A DNA stretch of 64,000 nt, taken from Membranipora membranacea (taxonomy: Eukaryota; Bryozoa; Gymnolaemata; Cheilostomatida; Membraniporidae). Location of the stretch: positions 20,510,025 to 20,574,024 of the forward strand of contig OU612070.1 of assembly GCA_914767715.1 (NCBI GenBank), in the 5' to 3' direction. The position numbers and the translations under genes are program-made. Positions 13,301 through 26,300 of this stretch are shown one piece after another; position 1 is the stretch's first letter, and every line of letters starts with the position of its first letter. The notes below the pieces were generated by a model. It searched no databases. It saw only the letters and a program-made list of their open reading frames with translations, and was not told the DNA's origin.

Positions 13301-16300
13301 GCTCTGCTTAACATTTTTTAAATGCTTTGATGATTGAATATTTCGTGTATATTACAGAGTATGAAATACAGGGAGAAGTTGCGGATAGACCACATTCTAG
13401 AAGAGTTTGAGGTCCCTGAGGTCTTACAGAAACACTTAGTTGGAGGCATGTGCGGTCACGATAAAGACGGACTCCCCATTAGGATAGAACCTTTCGGTGA
13501 GATTACGTTACCTTTTTTCCTTTTTTGTTTAGCACACCATTGCTTCAGATAGGAATCTATATTAGGGCCTCTCATTGGTTCAGGTTGGGGTCAAAAATTT
13601 GTCTTGAGTTTGACCCACCAGCCTCAACAGTGTAGATTGAATTGAGCAAGGCCTGATGTGACTTTTGATCTCAGTTCACCAGGACTGCCAGGGTGAGCTC
13701 CAAAGTACTCTTTGAGTGGGACATCATTTGGTATCCTCACATACCTAGGTTGTTATTACAATCTCATCATTACTCATTACAAACTACTCAAAGGTACCTA
13801 GATTTATAACACATCCTAGGATGAAACAGAAGGAAAAGTGCTGTTGCGCAGGTTGCCTAAAATTCCTTAGTCAGCTGTTTGCTCATGGAGAATTATAATG
13901 AATTGTCATGTAAACTTTCACAATATCAGTACCAAATTATAGATGTTATACTCTGCACAAATTAAACTGGTGACACCCCTGTGGTAATTCACATGCGTTT
14001 TCACAGAAACCAAATCGAAAATTGAAAATTCAGATTTCTTTTGAAGTTTATCAGATAAAGCAATGTTAAAGGTTGTCAGATGTACAAGTGCCAAAAATGG
14101 AGCAGTTGCTTAAAATTACTTCCTTCATGTGATGGTGCTATAACGCTACTTTCAAGACATTTTTTAAAATCTCTCTTTATCCTGACTAAAATTGTCAACT
14201 ACCACACAATAAAATTCTTATTTCCTGGATACCAGAAAACCAATACAGGAAGGGTCAGCTTTCCCTGCTTGAAAGTTTACAAGTTATGCCTTTGATCTCG
14301 TATTTTAATACTAAAGTTTCAACTTCAAGTATTTCAGAGGATGTTTTCATGCTCATTATTTATGAATTTCAACTTTGCACTTACTGTTTACATTGTGAGG
14401 AATGTTTTGTTTACAGTGTCATTCACGAAGTTAGAAAGTTTACTAAATTACCTGAGTGCATTACCGTGGTTCTGATTGCCGCATGTAAACATCCAAGTCC
14501 AAGATATCTGACCATGGCTAATAAGTTAATTCAATTACTTTTGGACTATGCGGGTAGGATTGAAAATGAACACTGAGTGACCTTTTACCATCAGACATCT
14601 CTCAAGATAAGACTAGGATATCCTTCGATCCTAAATATTGATCAGCTTTTACGTTGCTTTCCTGATATACTGTAACCTGAGTTGTGGCCAAATGGCATTC
14701 TAAAACAAAGTTTCCTCCTAGTTTTCACCTTCCGAAGTACTTAAGTATAGCCATAATAGTAAACTTTGAGCACATGCTCTACCGTAAATGATGAGGTTTT
14801 TTAAACAGTAAAAGACTAACACTGTTTTCTGGTAAACATGTTTTTGTTTCCGGATATTGTCACTACTTACAAAGGTTAGGTACCAGGGGATGCAGTTCCT
14901 TTCGTAGAAAAGCCAGGCTGGGCCTACTCACTCATGCAGAAAAGCTGGTGGTTGTTTGCTGCGCTATCATGCTGCAAGGATATCGCAACTCACAGCCACT
15001 CCAATTTTATCAGCTTTAAGTTTTGAAAGCCTCACCTTGGAGCTTGTTTTTAGAAAACTGACTCCCAAACTGATTCTCCGTAACCAATAATATTAATATT
15101 TCAATGTCTTTGTTTGCAGGTAACCTAGACATGAAAGGCATCATGAGATCGGTGAAGAAATCAGACTTGGAGAAAATATCCATAAGAAACTGCGAGGAGC
15201 TGATGAAAGAATGCAAATACCAAACAAAACTGGTGAGCTCAGATTTAGATAGTTTCGTGATGTGCTGGGTGAAGCAAGGAGTTATGAGTAAGGAGAAAGG
15301 AGTCTTTTACTCCAAGGTTAAAGGCCAACTTACAACTACGCTACCAGCTAGAAGAAGAATGGAACCTATAGGTTATCTGTATATGTGACCAAAACAGCTC
15401 CGTAAAAAGGTTGAGGACAGGAGCAAAAATGAAAAGGGCGTACTACAAGTTTTGAATTTGAAGTAAAGAACAGTTCAGTTCATTGGCAGTAACATAAATG
15501 GTAGTTGAGGAACGTTAGTATAGGATGTTATTGGTAGCAGCTTGTGGGAATGCTGAAGTGTCCTACTTTTGTTTGCAAGGTATGCAAAGTTTTGGCAACT
15601 ATTTGCATTCAATCAAATGGTAATTTCGGGCTGGTATGGTTTGGTGTTTCTGCAAATACCTCACACCTTGAATGTATATTAATGAGTTTGTACTCAACTC
15701 TCTGAAGAATCTTGGCACTAAGAATTCAACATTCTAATTGTCTTTGGCAATCTTTAAAGTATTTCTCTGCCCTTTTCGACATGAAGGCCACAGGATTTAG
15801 GATGCTGCGGTGTTATTGTTCTGATCTCCGAGTATTGACTGACGTAGGCTGCAGAATTTGGGTGGATGTTATGTAGATCAAAATGTCAATGATTCTCAGA
15901 TGATCAACATAACATTTGAGTCATCAGAACATCATTCCTACCTTGCGCAGATCAGTCTGCGAGAAACACAATCTTCTAGATGGGTGCTAGAAACACTCCG
16001 TTGCCTTTCTATGATAAATATACATATATGAGTTTCATATTGAAGAAAGGTAAAGAAAAACCCATCTGAATTTTCAAACCAGTATTACATGCTTGGCATC
16101 ATGTCTGATTGTTCACGTTGTCATCACCTTTATAAACCTAGACTTGGACTTACTCTTCATGTTCGTTGTTTACAGCAAGGAAAGAGGATCGACGGCTTCA
16201 CACTCATATTCGACATGTCCAACTTTAGCCGTAAGATGCTGTGGAGGCCTGGTCTAAATGTATACATGCAGAACGCAGAGATATTACAAAATAATTATCC

Positions 16301-19300
16301 AGAAATGCAAAAACGCATGTTCATCATAAATGGTGAGTTAGCAGAATAGTTGTGAATAATACTTTGGCACTAGGTCATCAAATACCACAGTGGAATATAA
16401 ATAACTGCATACATTACATTTGCAATATTATATCAAAGCAACTAATTATTTTGTTTTGGTTATATATGTATGTCATCAACTAAGCATTCACTGGAATTTT
16501 GAGACTCATCCTGCATTTTTGGTGGTTGTTTTCGTTATATGAGTAAAAACACAGCTGAATAGAGAAACTTCTGGATAAAATCTGGCACCATACTATGCGC
16601 TTTCAGTGAACTAAACCATAAATGGCCAGTTTTCGTTGTATGAGGAAAAAGACAGCTGCAACAAGAAACTTCTGACAAAAAATCAGTCCCCATACTCAGT
16701 CTTTTAGTTAACTAAGCCATAAATGACTGGTATCAGCATGTTGTATAAGATAATAGTCAAATAATAAATAATATGTTTATCCGTTTCAGCACCCAAGCTC
16801 TTCCCAATCCTGTGGAAACTGGGTCAGCCAATCCTCAGCGAAGACAGCAAAAAGAAGATCAAGGTCCTCGGTAAGAACTACAAAGAGGAGCTACTAAAAT
16901 ACATAGACGAGGATCAGCTGCCGGGATTCCTGGGAGGAACGATGACTGGTCCTAATGGAGACAATCTCTGTTCTGATAAAGTAAGTCATTCTATACCTTT
17001 GATGGCTTGTGGTAACTTGTGGTAACAAAAGATTATTTGTGTTAAGTCGTGTTGACTTGTGATGACGACTTGTGATGACTCGTGATAGATTGTGATAACT
17101 TGTGATAGCTTGTGATAACTTGAAATAACATGTGATAACTCTCGATAACTCTTGCATAAACCAGTGTTTGATATCTATGATAGATATCCCTACCAGCTGC
17201 TATAAGAAACTGTATGCCAGTAGGCTCCAGATCAATCCCTATTAAGTATGAATAGTCTCATTCAAATGTTTTCCTGCAAAAATGGTTGAACCAAATTCTA
17301 AAATATGACTTTCTTGCTTGCAGATATGCCATGGTGGAGAAGTGCCTGAGACTTATTATCTGGATGATGGAGCTACTACCAAGTCTATGGATAAAGTAAC
17401 TGTGTCACCTGGCAATGATCTTAAAATAGAATGTGAAGTTGCCTCCCCTGGCAGTGTGCTAAGGTTAGAATTTATCCACATTGTTATACAAGAACTGAGG
17501 TTAACTAATGTCTAACTGGTTGCTTCTCCGATCCAAATTTTACTTCCTCGTTGTACCAATATTGTCTGGGTTTTTCTGAGCACATGAAAGTTTCAATAAT
17601 TACCCAAGCACCTGCCATTCAGTGAGCAGTCAAGTATGAGCGTGTTTCTGACATCCATAAAAATCAGTACATATAGACCTTGTTGTAATTCTCACACAAC
17701 TGTTGCTTGTACTCCTTATATAAAACTGCATCCACAACAGAGGGGAGTGGAGCTGCAACACTGAATTTCTCGAATGACAGTCCAGCATAGTCTGGGAAAG
17801 CCCTGCATCTAAGTGTCACAGATTAATTCCAGCTGTCTCCATACATTTTCCTTATCCGTTTCTTTTATCTTCCTTGCAGTTGGAGTTTCAAAACAGATGA
17901 CAAAGACATCGGCTTCGGTGTGCGTCACAAATCTGCCAATGATGACAAAGAAAGAGAAGTTTTACCCACAACTAGGGTAGATTCTCATCTAATGGAACAA
18001 GATGGCAGTCTAGTCTGTGAGCAGGCAGGAAAATGTATGTAATACATTCAATCAAGTTTTGTGTGCAGTAGTCAGTTTTGATAGAGTTTGAAGCTATTAA
18101 CTGTCTGACAGCAGATAATACTTGGAGATATTAAATCTGCATATAATGAGAGTTATCCTAACCCGATAAAAAAGAGGACAACTCTTGACATCAACATAAG
18201 AAAGTAATTTTAGTTCTCAGCAGCAAACTCCCTGTTGAAACATAACATACCCTGGGGATCAAAATCATTTGGTAAATTAAAGAATATCTATGCTGTGACT
18301 TCTAGTATCTGCTCACAGCCATTGCTAGCGTTTATTGCTTGTAATCCTAGCTTTAAAGCTTGCCAGAATATTATCTCAGCTTCAAAACAATTTGATCTCT
18401 CTAATTCTGTTTGCTCTTTTTATTGGATAAGAGAGAGGAAATCGAAATTGAAGCTGAGATATAACCTTTCACCCACATTTGCATGCACTGCATTTCATTT
18501 TTATTCCAATCAATTATGATAGTCCGCCAGTTGATACTAGTTTTTGTAGTGCATGGTTGCTCTGAGCAACATGAAATTGGAAAGTGTGCTATTTTAGGCT
18601 ATGAATGTGTACCATGCATGTTTAGCCAATCAATTTGAATTGAGTTGATTCCTGCGACAGTCCCAGCAAACGATGAACTATTCTGTAAAACTTTGACAAA
18701 ACATTTGGATGCCAGACTGAAGACTTCCATTGCATAGTCACCATCCTACTCATATCTCCCTGTAGTTTCAACGAATGGAGAAACGCAAAGTCAGCAAAAA
18801 TCGCTGCCACATGACAGTCATCATAGTTATTGTGCAGTCATGTAGCGTATGCATGTGCTGCATTTAACTGTGCTCTCTCCTACAGTAAGGTAAAATTGGC
18901 AATACCCCCTACTGCTAGATGTAGTCTGTAGAATTTAGTTCTCTCTAGTTTAATCTTTCACCTGTTTCCTACCCCCTCTTAATTGCTCACATGTCAGAAT
19001 AAAAAGCGATATATGTATCCGGTGAGTCGAGATGAGTCGATGAGTCGAGATAAACACCAGAACTCGGATGAGTTTTTTCTCACATTTTTCATTTGACCTT
19101 GGCTTCTTCTGCGTCATAGGATGAGGATGGGGTATGGAACAGGTGGGGCATTAGTGGTTATCTGGGTGCTAGTCATTACTTGAAATTGGTTGTGGTGGCA
19201 AAGAGCTCTTATCTTCTCCCGGCAGTTGATCTATCCGCAACATTTCTCACGCAGGTGTGAATGAAAACAGCATTAACGATTTTTTAGACTCGGATATCCG

Positions 19301-20281
19301 GGGATTGCTGAGATAGCCAAGGATATCCAGACATGTTGAAAATTATGTGTGAATAAAATATGAGAAGAAAAACATCCGTCAATAGTGAATACGTGACATA
19401 GGGCAGCAAAACACAACATGGCGACAGAAAGCATCACAAGCATTGATTTTGTACTTTCAGTGGTCATGTCTAGATCTCAAAGCTTCTGTAGAAAATTCCT
19501 TTAGTAGCAGTCTATTGTTTTGCTTAGCCAATTTTAATATACCGCGTTTATACAATCAACACCAAAAATTGCAGCTTCCTAAAAGAATTAGAGCAAGCTG
19601 TCTTGTCATGGCTATGTGTGATAGATAGAACATGCTATGGAAAGCATTGATTACAAAAAACGGCTTCATTTGGATATTGTAGTGAATAGAAGTTGTCCTA
19701 TCGTGTTGTCTTGTCATTGCATTGTGTGGTGAATCTGTTGTCTTGACTCAATAGGAAATAGGTTTCCATCACACATGCTTCTCTCGATCAGTAGCGTTGA
19801 GTGATGACATTGAAATATTTCAAACTAATTGACTTGCTGTCTGTAAACCTGTGATTCTGCACATAATTTGCACCTACAACCTATAGGCACAACTTTTCTT
19901 ATCTGTTTTAACCCATGTAAAAGAGGGATGGATAAACTACACACTACACTACTCTAATTCTTGACACACAAATTTCAACAAATGTGTAATCATTAACCAA
20001 TCGAAGGTGTCAGATGTGTGAGAGAAGGATGGAATCAAGACGCACAAAATTTGGAAATTGTTGAATGAGCGTGATTCAACTGTTTACCTACCAGTGATGT
20101 CCGCATTCTCTGTAATCCACACCCTGTCTTTTGACTCAATTTTTCCTGTTCTTTGTTTGCAGATTATTTAATATTTGACAACAGCTACAGTTGGACAGCA
20201 ACTAAAAAACTCTTTTACTTGATCGACGTTTACGCTGATGACGACAGCTTAGATTACGAAGAAGAAACAGCGTCTAAATGA
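10376..20281 (+). CDS. SEC14L2-like: SEC14-like lipid-transfer protein (CRAL-TRIO + GOLD), SEC14L2 type
   Basis: Ten coding exons: 10376-10420, 11523-11592, 12863-12906, 13358-13496, 15120-15232, 16176-16332, 16790-16980, 17324-17463, 17880-18034 and 20163-20281. All have GT/AG borders and phases that add up to 390 codons plus TGA; vertebrate SEC14L2-4 have about 400. The N-terminal CRAL-TRIO helices (residues 1-60) contain 'ARSFDITKAEDMLRS'. The lipid-binding CRAL-TRIO fold spans about 75-245, with 'GGMCGHDKDGLP' and 'APKLFPILWKLGQP'. A GOLD beta-sandwich spans about 275-385, with 'DIGFGV' and 'IFDNSYSW'. Family members are cytosolic carriers of tocopherol, squalene, retinoid or phosphoinositide; the ligand here cannot be read. 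The start was chosen because the first exon encodes 'MEYELTIRQQEILDK', matching the vertebrate 'LSPRQKEALAKF' region. The frame stays open upstream to an acceptor-like site at 10300, so a 5' exon (UTR or coding) probably precedes it. The gene is intact. Confidence 0.93.
13216..13257. repeat. 'tatagta' microsatellite in SEC14-like intron
   Basis: Simple repetition of tatagtatagtatatagtatagta, in the intron between coding exons 3 and 4. Confidence 0.7.
16531..16730. repeat. tandem duplication of a ~101-bp unit in a SEC14-like intron
   Basis: Two diverged copies in direct orientation, about 16533-16631 and 16634-16729. Both contain 'cgtt.tatgag.aaaa.acagctg', 'agaaacttctg', 'ccatact', and end with 'aa..cataaatg.c.g'. 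They lie in the intron before coding exon 7. Confidence 0.7.
17005..17152. repeat. minisatellite of ~10-bp units (ACTTGTGATA) in a SEC14-like intron
   Basis: About 14 imperfect tandem units of the type 'acttgtgata', 'acttgtggta' and 'actcgtgata', starting shortly after the donor of coding exon 7. They produce a spurious minus-strand open frame rich in 'RVIT/QAIT' repeats. Confidence 0.8.
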
Positions 20282-20790
20282 AGGGAGACAACTCTCAAAT
20301 AGAATTTCCTGTGAACAACAACAACACCCATACTGCTGAGCATTGATAATTCCTAAGCCTGCTGTGTTATTATTGTCAGCTAGGGAGTTTTCTATGGTTA
20401 TTTATTTCAATCGCCTCTCGAATGGGAAACCAAAGCGCACATATTGACCAGCAAATTTCTTCTCGTACCAGCGTAGCATTGACTGTTAACTTTCAGACAA
20501 AAGTTGCTATAACACCATATACAACATCATACGAGATGAGAAGGAATTGGATTCAGCTAGTGAATTACAGTGTGACAATTAGCACATGCGGTTATCTCCC
20601 CTGCGTTTGTGTGCCCTACTAGCCACATACCAAAATAACTCAGTTAAGCTACAACGTTATGTCAAATATTATTATATTTAGTCTAGTCCAGTACAAAGTA
20701 CAACTCTCTGCTTTAACCACAAAGAGGCAGTTAAAGCGCTTCTATGATATAATTTGAAATTCTGATCCCTCATATGTGATTTTTCCAATA

Positions 20791-20796
20791 ATTAAA
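20791..20796 (+). terminator. possible polyadenylation signal (ATTAAA)
   Basis: An ATTAAA variant hexamer about 510 nt after the stop codon of the SEC14-like gene, followed by T- and TG-rich sequence. No AATAAA was seen closer to the stop. Confidence 0.3.
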
Positions 20797-21505
20797 GTAT
20801 GCCAGATAGCATTATTTTTTGTGAATTATGACTCATCACTTTTATTGTGATGACCTATTACGGACTGAAACTTTGCAGCATAATTTGACTATTGATGAAC
20901 ATTTTTTAAAGGTGTAGCATTGCTCACCTTTTTTTGCCGAAGACATAAACGACGCAAAACACTGGATTTGTGTGCATTATATATAACATTACCCATAATG
21001 CATTGTTATTTTTCTATTCACTTATTGTATTTTGAAATTCTGTAGCCATGGCTAACCTCTTGTCTTATCGCAAGAAACCCTGTGAGATCCTGTTACAGAT
21101 ATTCATGCGCCTCCCGCCATCCCCTCTCTTAAAATTGCGTGGATATTTGTTGCTGTTTAAAAATTTCAGTGGTGCCCATAAAAGTTGTACAGAATACATC
21201 CTAAGTATGTATAGTTTTCTTCGATAGCTATAGCAATAAACAATTTTTAATTCATTTCTCGTTTGATGTCCAGCTGGAGGATTAGAAAGTATATACCTAC
21301 CATGAATTGAAGGAACGATGATATACCATGATCATGCAATGGATTAAAAAAGGTTGATGAAAATCGAATGTCACATCACATGCCACATCCCGGAGCATGT
21401 GCGGCGAAATTTTAATTGCCTTATGGGCTAGGCTATAATATCTGTGCCAGGTTGCCGTCTGTTTGCAGGCATGTCGGTGCACATCTGGGGGCCAACCAAA
21501 CCCCA

Positions 21506-21602
21506 AGTGGGATGGGATCAAGCTTGATCCAGTTTGCCTGCATTTGGGTTTTTTCCCCTTCTTAGTCGGGGAAGCATTTTGATTGAAGGCAAACTGAACA
21601 GA
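21506..21602. repeat. inverted-repeat family A copy (GATCCAGTTTGCCTGCAT)
   Basis: Carries 'ttgatccagtttgcctgcat' followed by a T/C-rich stretch, then an inverted partner 'gggg..gca...ttgaaggcaaactg'. The same signature recurs at 51125-51225, 52229-52325 and 54031-54167, and in degraded form near 32708-32800. That distribution indicates a short non-autonomous inverted-repeat element. Confidence 0.55.
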
Positions 21603-22877
21603 TCTCGGTCTAGGATGTACCATGAACCGAAGTCACTGGCGACTCCCATAATACTTCTTGTTCTATTCTGCAAATCAGTGGTAGCCACAGTGATAGCAAG
21701 TTCAAAACAGAAATACTTTTCTTTATCGTTAGAATGCTCATCATACTGTGACCAGGAATATAGGGACTTAGTTTGTACCATATCTGCCATAAATGATTTA
21801 AATTCGGAGCTTCAAAAATTTGTAAGGTCCTGATTGGGTTTTCCCAGGGAATATTTCCCCTGCAGAAAGCAGAAGAGTAGAGGAGATAATTGACATGAGG
21901 CATGCGTAGCAAAAGAGAGAGCTTTCATCCATAAATGCCTTATAATACTAGATCACCTGAGTTTGGATATAATTTCTAAGCTCACTGCCTCCTCTGCAGA
22001 CTTGGACCCTTTTTGTTGAGGGGCAACTTCAAAATCAAAATTCAATTTTTCAAAAATTTTTTGTCAGCATCTTGAGAACCAACAAGCTTGTATAGTTTTT
22101 GAGCTCTTTAAAATGATATATTATAGTGACCCTGCACTTGTCATTTGCTTTAATAATACAACACTATATAATTAATTTAATTATACTTTATAGAGCCACT
22201 GTCTTTTTACCAATACCAAATGGAACATAATTATTTGGAACTGTTTGGTTGATATGATCACAATGTACACTACATGATGCGAAATTCATATTAAACAACC
22301 TGACCATTAACTTTTCAAATTTATGGGTTGAAATATAAAAAGATTTCGTCAAATCAACTTTCTTTGAAAAAATTATCATTGGGAATTCCAACGAAATCTA
22401 ATGGCAAGTGAATTAGCAATATTTTCTTCTAAGGTAATAATTATATGCTGTAGGAGGATTCTCAAAGGGCAAGGTAGTCAGTTGAACAGTCCAATGTGCC
22501 AGTCCCAGTGAAATAATTCCACAACTCAAACTTAAAACCATAAATAGATGATATTTTACGTGAAGTGAAAGAAAGAGATCATGTAGGTAGGTGTGATGTA
22601 TTAAAAATAAAACCAGCTCACAGCTAGAGTAGAATTGCTAAATAATATAGCCTACATCTTCTGTGGCTAATCCGCAAAGCAAACACCGGAAATTGCCAAC
22701 CTTAATACAAAAATATTAATAATGTGAAGCAATAAATAAAGCCATACTAAAACACTCCTGATAGACAACAAACCTTGAACTAAGAAAGTCCATGGAAATT
22801 AAACATAGCATAATACCTAAAAGAGGAAGAATTATTAAACGGAAAATAATTCTTGAATTGTACATCCTGTATCCTGT

Positions 22878-23565
22878 CGGGTTCTGGAAAACGAGGAAAG
22901 GCAGAAAATCAGTTTCATCGCGGAAAATCGTTTTTCACCTTGAATTTCATGATGATGCTAAAAAAACCTACTGGAAAGACATTGAGACATCACCACTGTA
23001 TCATATGAGTGTTTTTGGTAGAAATCAAGTGATAAAAATAATTTTTTTGGAAAATGCGGAAAATATTTTTTTCCTCAAGAATTGATCTCAATGCATAGAA
23101 GATGAACTGTAACCCATTAAGATATCATCCCCATCTTTTGACGGCCTAAATTTCAGGTTTTTTATTTTGGAAAACGCGGAAAATCATTTTCCGCGTTTTC
23201 GAAAATGCGGAAAATTGTTTTTCACCTTGAATTTCATGATGAGTTCATTTTCTATGCTTTAAGATAAATTTTTGAGGATAAAAATAATTTCCGCATTTTC
23301 CAACAAACAAAATTTTTCAATTGATTTTTACCAAAAACACTCATATGATACAGTGGTGATGTCACAATGTCTTTCCAGTATGTTTTTTAGCATCATCAAC
23401 AAATTCAAGGTGAAAAACGATTTTCCGCATTTTGGAAAACGCGGAATACGATTTTCCGCGTTTTCCAAAAATGAAAAAATCTGAAATTTAGGCCGTTAAA
23501 AAACGCGGAAAACGCTTTTCCGCGATGAAACTGATTTTCCGCCTTTCTGCGTTTTCCAGAACCCG
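22878..23565. mobile_element. fold-back / MITE-like DNA transposon with long inverted arms
   Basis: The ends are perfect 16-bp inverted repeats, CGGGTTCTGGAAAACG at 22878-22893 and its complement at 23550-23565. Similarity continues inward for hundreds of bases: the left-arm segment 'cactgtatcatatgagtg' returns inverted near 23338-23355. The element is flanked by a 9-bp direct duplication, GTATCCTGT, at 22869-22877 and 23566-23574. Internal short palindromes built on 'ttttccgcgttttc' are repeated in both arms. It has no transposase. A 9-bp duplication with long inverted repeats fits a Mutator-like non-autonomous element, but the superfamily is inferred. The high end identity suggests a fairly young insertion. 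Confidence 0.88.
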
Positions 23566-25561
23566 GTATCCTGTGACCTTCAAATTGAATTATGGCTTCA
23601 AGTTGTATGATAATTCATAGTGTTGTTTGCTATTGTAACACATTGTTTTATTTGCGGTAAAATAAATTTATCAGTCAAAGTAATAATAAAAATAAACTAT
23701 AAAAACATAAACAAATAAATAAACAAATATTTTTGCCGATTGATTTGTATATATATCTCAATTTTATTTGCAATTCAAGTCACGCACCACGCATGAACCG
23801 AAAAAAATGGCAACACTAATCAGATGATTTTATTAAAATTATTATTGTCAAGGGGGGCTGTTCTATTGAGAGTTTGGTAGCTTGTAGTGATTGCATTAGT
23901 GGTAATATGGTATGTCATTTGCAGCCACCAATTTCAGTGAACACGAGTTTTTTCCTCGCGTGTTTGGAAATATGAAGGGAAATAGCTGTAAGATTCTAAG
24001 TGTGTCAAGATCATTGAAGCCGATCCACAATTTATAAACGCTGCTGTGTAATGAGTGGTGAGCAATTTTTAGGCGACGGATCAATGTGACTTTGCTTTCT
24101 CAGATTAGGGGGATGGTAAATCATAACACAATCACAGGGTTATCTTTGTTCATCTCATAGAGTATCCAGCAAGCAAGAGAGCTTTTATCAGAAAGGTTTC
24201 TTAGAATGTTGCAGGTGGTAAGATAACGTAAGCTTTATTGGTCCAGCCAGACCAATGAACTTAGCTCTTATCATGAGGTGACCTCCAGGCTCACAACCGC
24301 CCAAGTTTATCAGAGGGATTGTTGAGAACTGCGAGCAGGCGAATGCTCTATAATAAAAAAGGAAATGAAAGTTTATTATTCTTTTTCTTTTGAATTGGTA
24401 ATCAAGGTCCATTTTTAGCCAACTTAATTTTTTTCATACTGACAAAATTCACAAGAATTTGCTTACCAGCGACTATGAAGAACATCAGTCTACTATTTGC
24501 AAGCTCAAGAAATATTGTATTTGTCTTCTCTAGTTCATTTAGTTACAATACGCAGTAGGCCTATATGTTTTTTTTTAATCACCATAGTACCATTTTTCTA
24601 AGACTTAAAAAAACTAAAAGTATTCACTTTGTTTTGAGGCATTGTACTTTGTTTTGATATTTCGGCTGAATTTTTTAATTTCCAGCAAACAATAAAGTTC
24701 AAAGTAGTACAAGCCAGCGAAAGCTTAAATTAGCTTTCAAAAATTGAGAATTCACTCTCCATTAAAGAAGAAGAATGGGATAGCATTCATTTATGATCAT
24801 TTATTGAGAATGCTTGGACAGAACTGTTTGTGTTGTAGTGAATGTAGCTTTCAATGACAGAATTGAATGGAGTGATAAACTGCAAAACTGGTCTGTTATA
24901 TAGTAACCAGCGCAATTCAATGGTTGCCAATCAAGTTCATGTTATGGAAGGGCTCCAACTGGGGATCAGAGCCAGCACAATTGGCTATCTTTAATCAACC
25001 ACAATAAACGTTTTGCTGGCAAAGATACCGCAGCTTCCTATTTTAACCAATGTTCACAATGATATGTATGTTCAGAGTTGCCCTCCTTCTTATCAGGGTA
25101 AACCAACTCCATCTCAAGAAAGATACACAGGGGAAAATCAGGGCAGTCCCATCCTCCCTGAGTAAATCAATCTATAAATATAGAAGTTGTGTTGAATGAA
25201 GGAAACGAGGTAAAAAAAAAAGAGGGTTAGAGTTTTCTTCCTGGACAAATGTCATTTCATCTACTAGAATAATGAACTGAATTGGATCATAATTATGTCT
25301 GATCACAGTAAATAATCTTGAGGGAATCTTAAATCTCAAACATTTTACCAGTGAAATACCAGCAGGATTAAAAGAAATCTTTTGGAATAGGTCCACTCAT
25401 TGGGAGTATCCCCCAAACTACCTGATGCATGACTACTATCAATGTACTGGATATTGATTTATCTTTCCATATCCTTGCCAATGAAACGGCAACTAAAGCG
25501 AACAATGTAGTATACCTACTTTCAAAACTGAAAAAATACATGAACGTTGAGGAATCCTTAA

Positions 25562-25788
25562 AAAAAACTAACGTCCATTTATAGTCTCGATACCCTGTGA
25601 TACCGTGTGAGAAACCATGATGTTACTTGGTTTTTTTGACTCGATATCAGTACGGGTCTACGGACTGGTTCCTGATGGGGCGCAGGAGCATTTGAGGTCA
25701 ACACCACCGTTCCACGCCGGGAATCGAACACGGGACCTCTCGATTGAAAGTCCCATGCCTTACCCATTGCGCCACAGCCGCTCCCTAC
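25562..25788 (-). mobile_element. tRNA-derived SINE inserted in the LINE
   Basis: Read on the minus strand, the element begins 'gggagcggctgtggcgcaat'. It has an RNA polymerase III box A (TGGCGCAATGG, 25764-25774) and box B (GTTCGATTCC, 25720-25729) at tRNA spacing, and an anticodon-like loop CTTTCAA. A non-tRNA body and a T/A-rich 3' end follow. It is bordered by a 14-bp duplication of LINE sequence, tgagg(a/t)atccttaa, at 25548-25561 and 25789-25802 with one mismatch. It is not a functional tRNA gene, because no 3' acceptor-stem partner follows the T arm. Confidence 0.85.
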
Positions 25789-26267
25789 TGAGGTATCCTT
25801 AAGGACTTACAAAATTCTCGTCAGACCTATCCTAGAATACTGCTCATCTATCTACCTAGAAGGTACACAAAAAACATGTGACACAATTGAAAAAAGTCCA
25901 GAATAAAGCAATAGAATCATAATATCTGCACCTAACAAGTTTTCTGTCACAACTGGTAGATCACTCTTAAACTTACCCGCCCTAAAAAGTAGAAGACACT
26001 ACCTATTTTACAAATTTACACACAAAAAAATATTCAAAAATAAAGCATCAAAGCATATTTTTCGCCTGGTTCAAAAGTTCAATAAACACCAACGCTCCCT
26101 TAGAAGTAAACGTTCAGTAATAAAACCCTCCTTTAGGACACATTTTGGCTAAACAGCTCTCTTAAATCTGCTGCACAATTTCAGACTGAATTTCAAAACG
26201 GTTGACAGCCTAATATCTTTTAGCTAATGGGCCACTAATACTTTTGATAATAATCATGACAAGTACA

Positions 26268-26273
<6 letters not shown>

Positions 26274-26299
<26 letters not shown>

Positions 26300-26300
26300 C
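26274..26300. repeat. (TA)n microsatellite in the LINE 3' region
   Basis: A run of about 13 TA dinucleotides in the 3' part of the LINE remnant. Confidence 0.9.

Noticed and set aside
16894-17157. Minus-strand ORF with repeated 'RVIT' units
   Set aside because: It is the translation of the ACTTGTGATA minisatellite plus the opposite strand of SEC14-like exon 7.
21297-21912. Overlapping ORFs of about 90-108 codons on both strands
   Set aside because: They cover a degenerate inverted-repeat element, contradict each other in frame and show no conserved motif.
25710-25786. Functional tRNA-Glu-like gene on the minus strand
   Set aside because: Box A, box B and an anticodon-like loop are present, but no 3' acceptor strand pairs with the 5' end. 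The sequence runs on into a SINE body with a target-site duplication.
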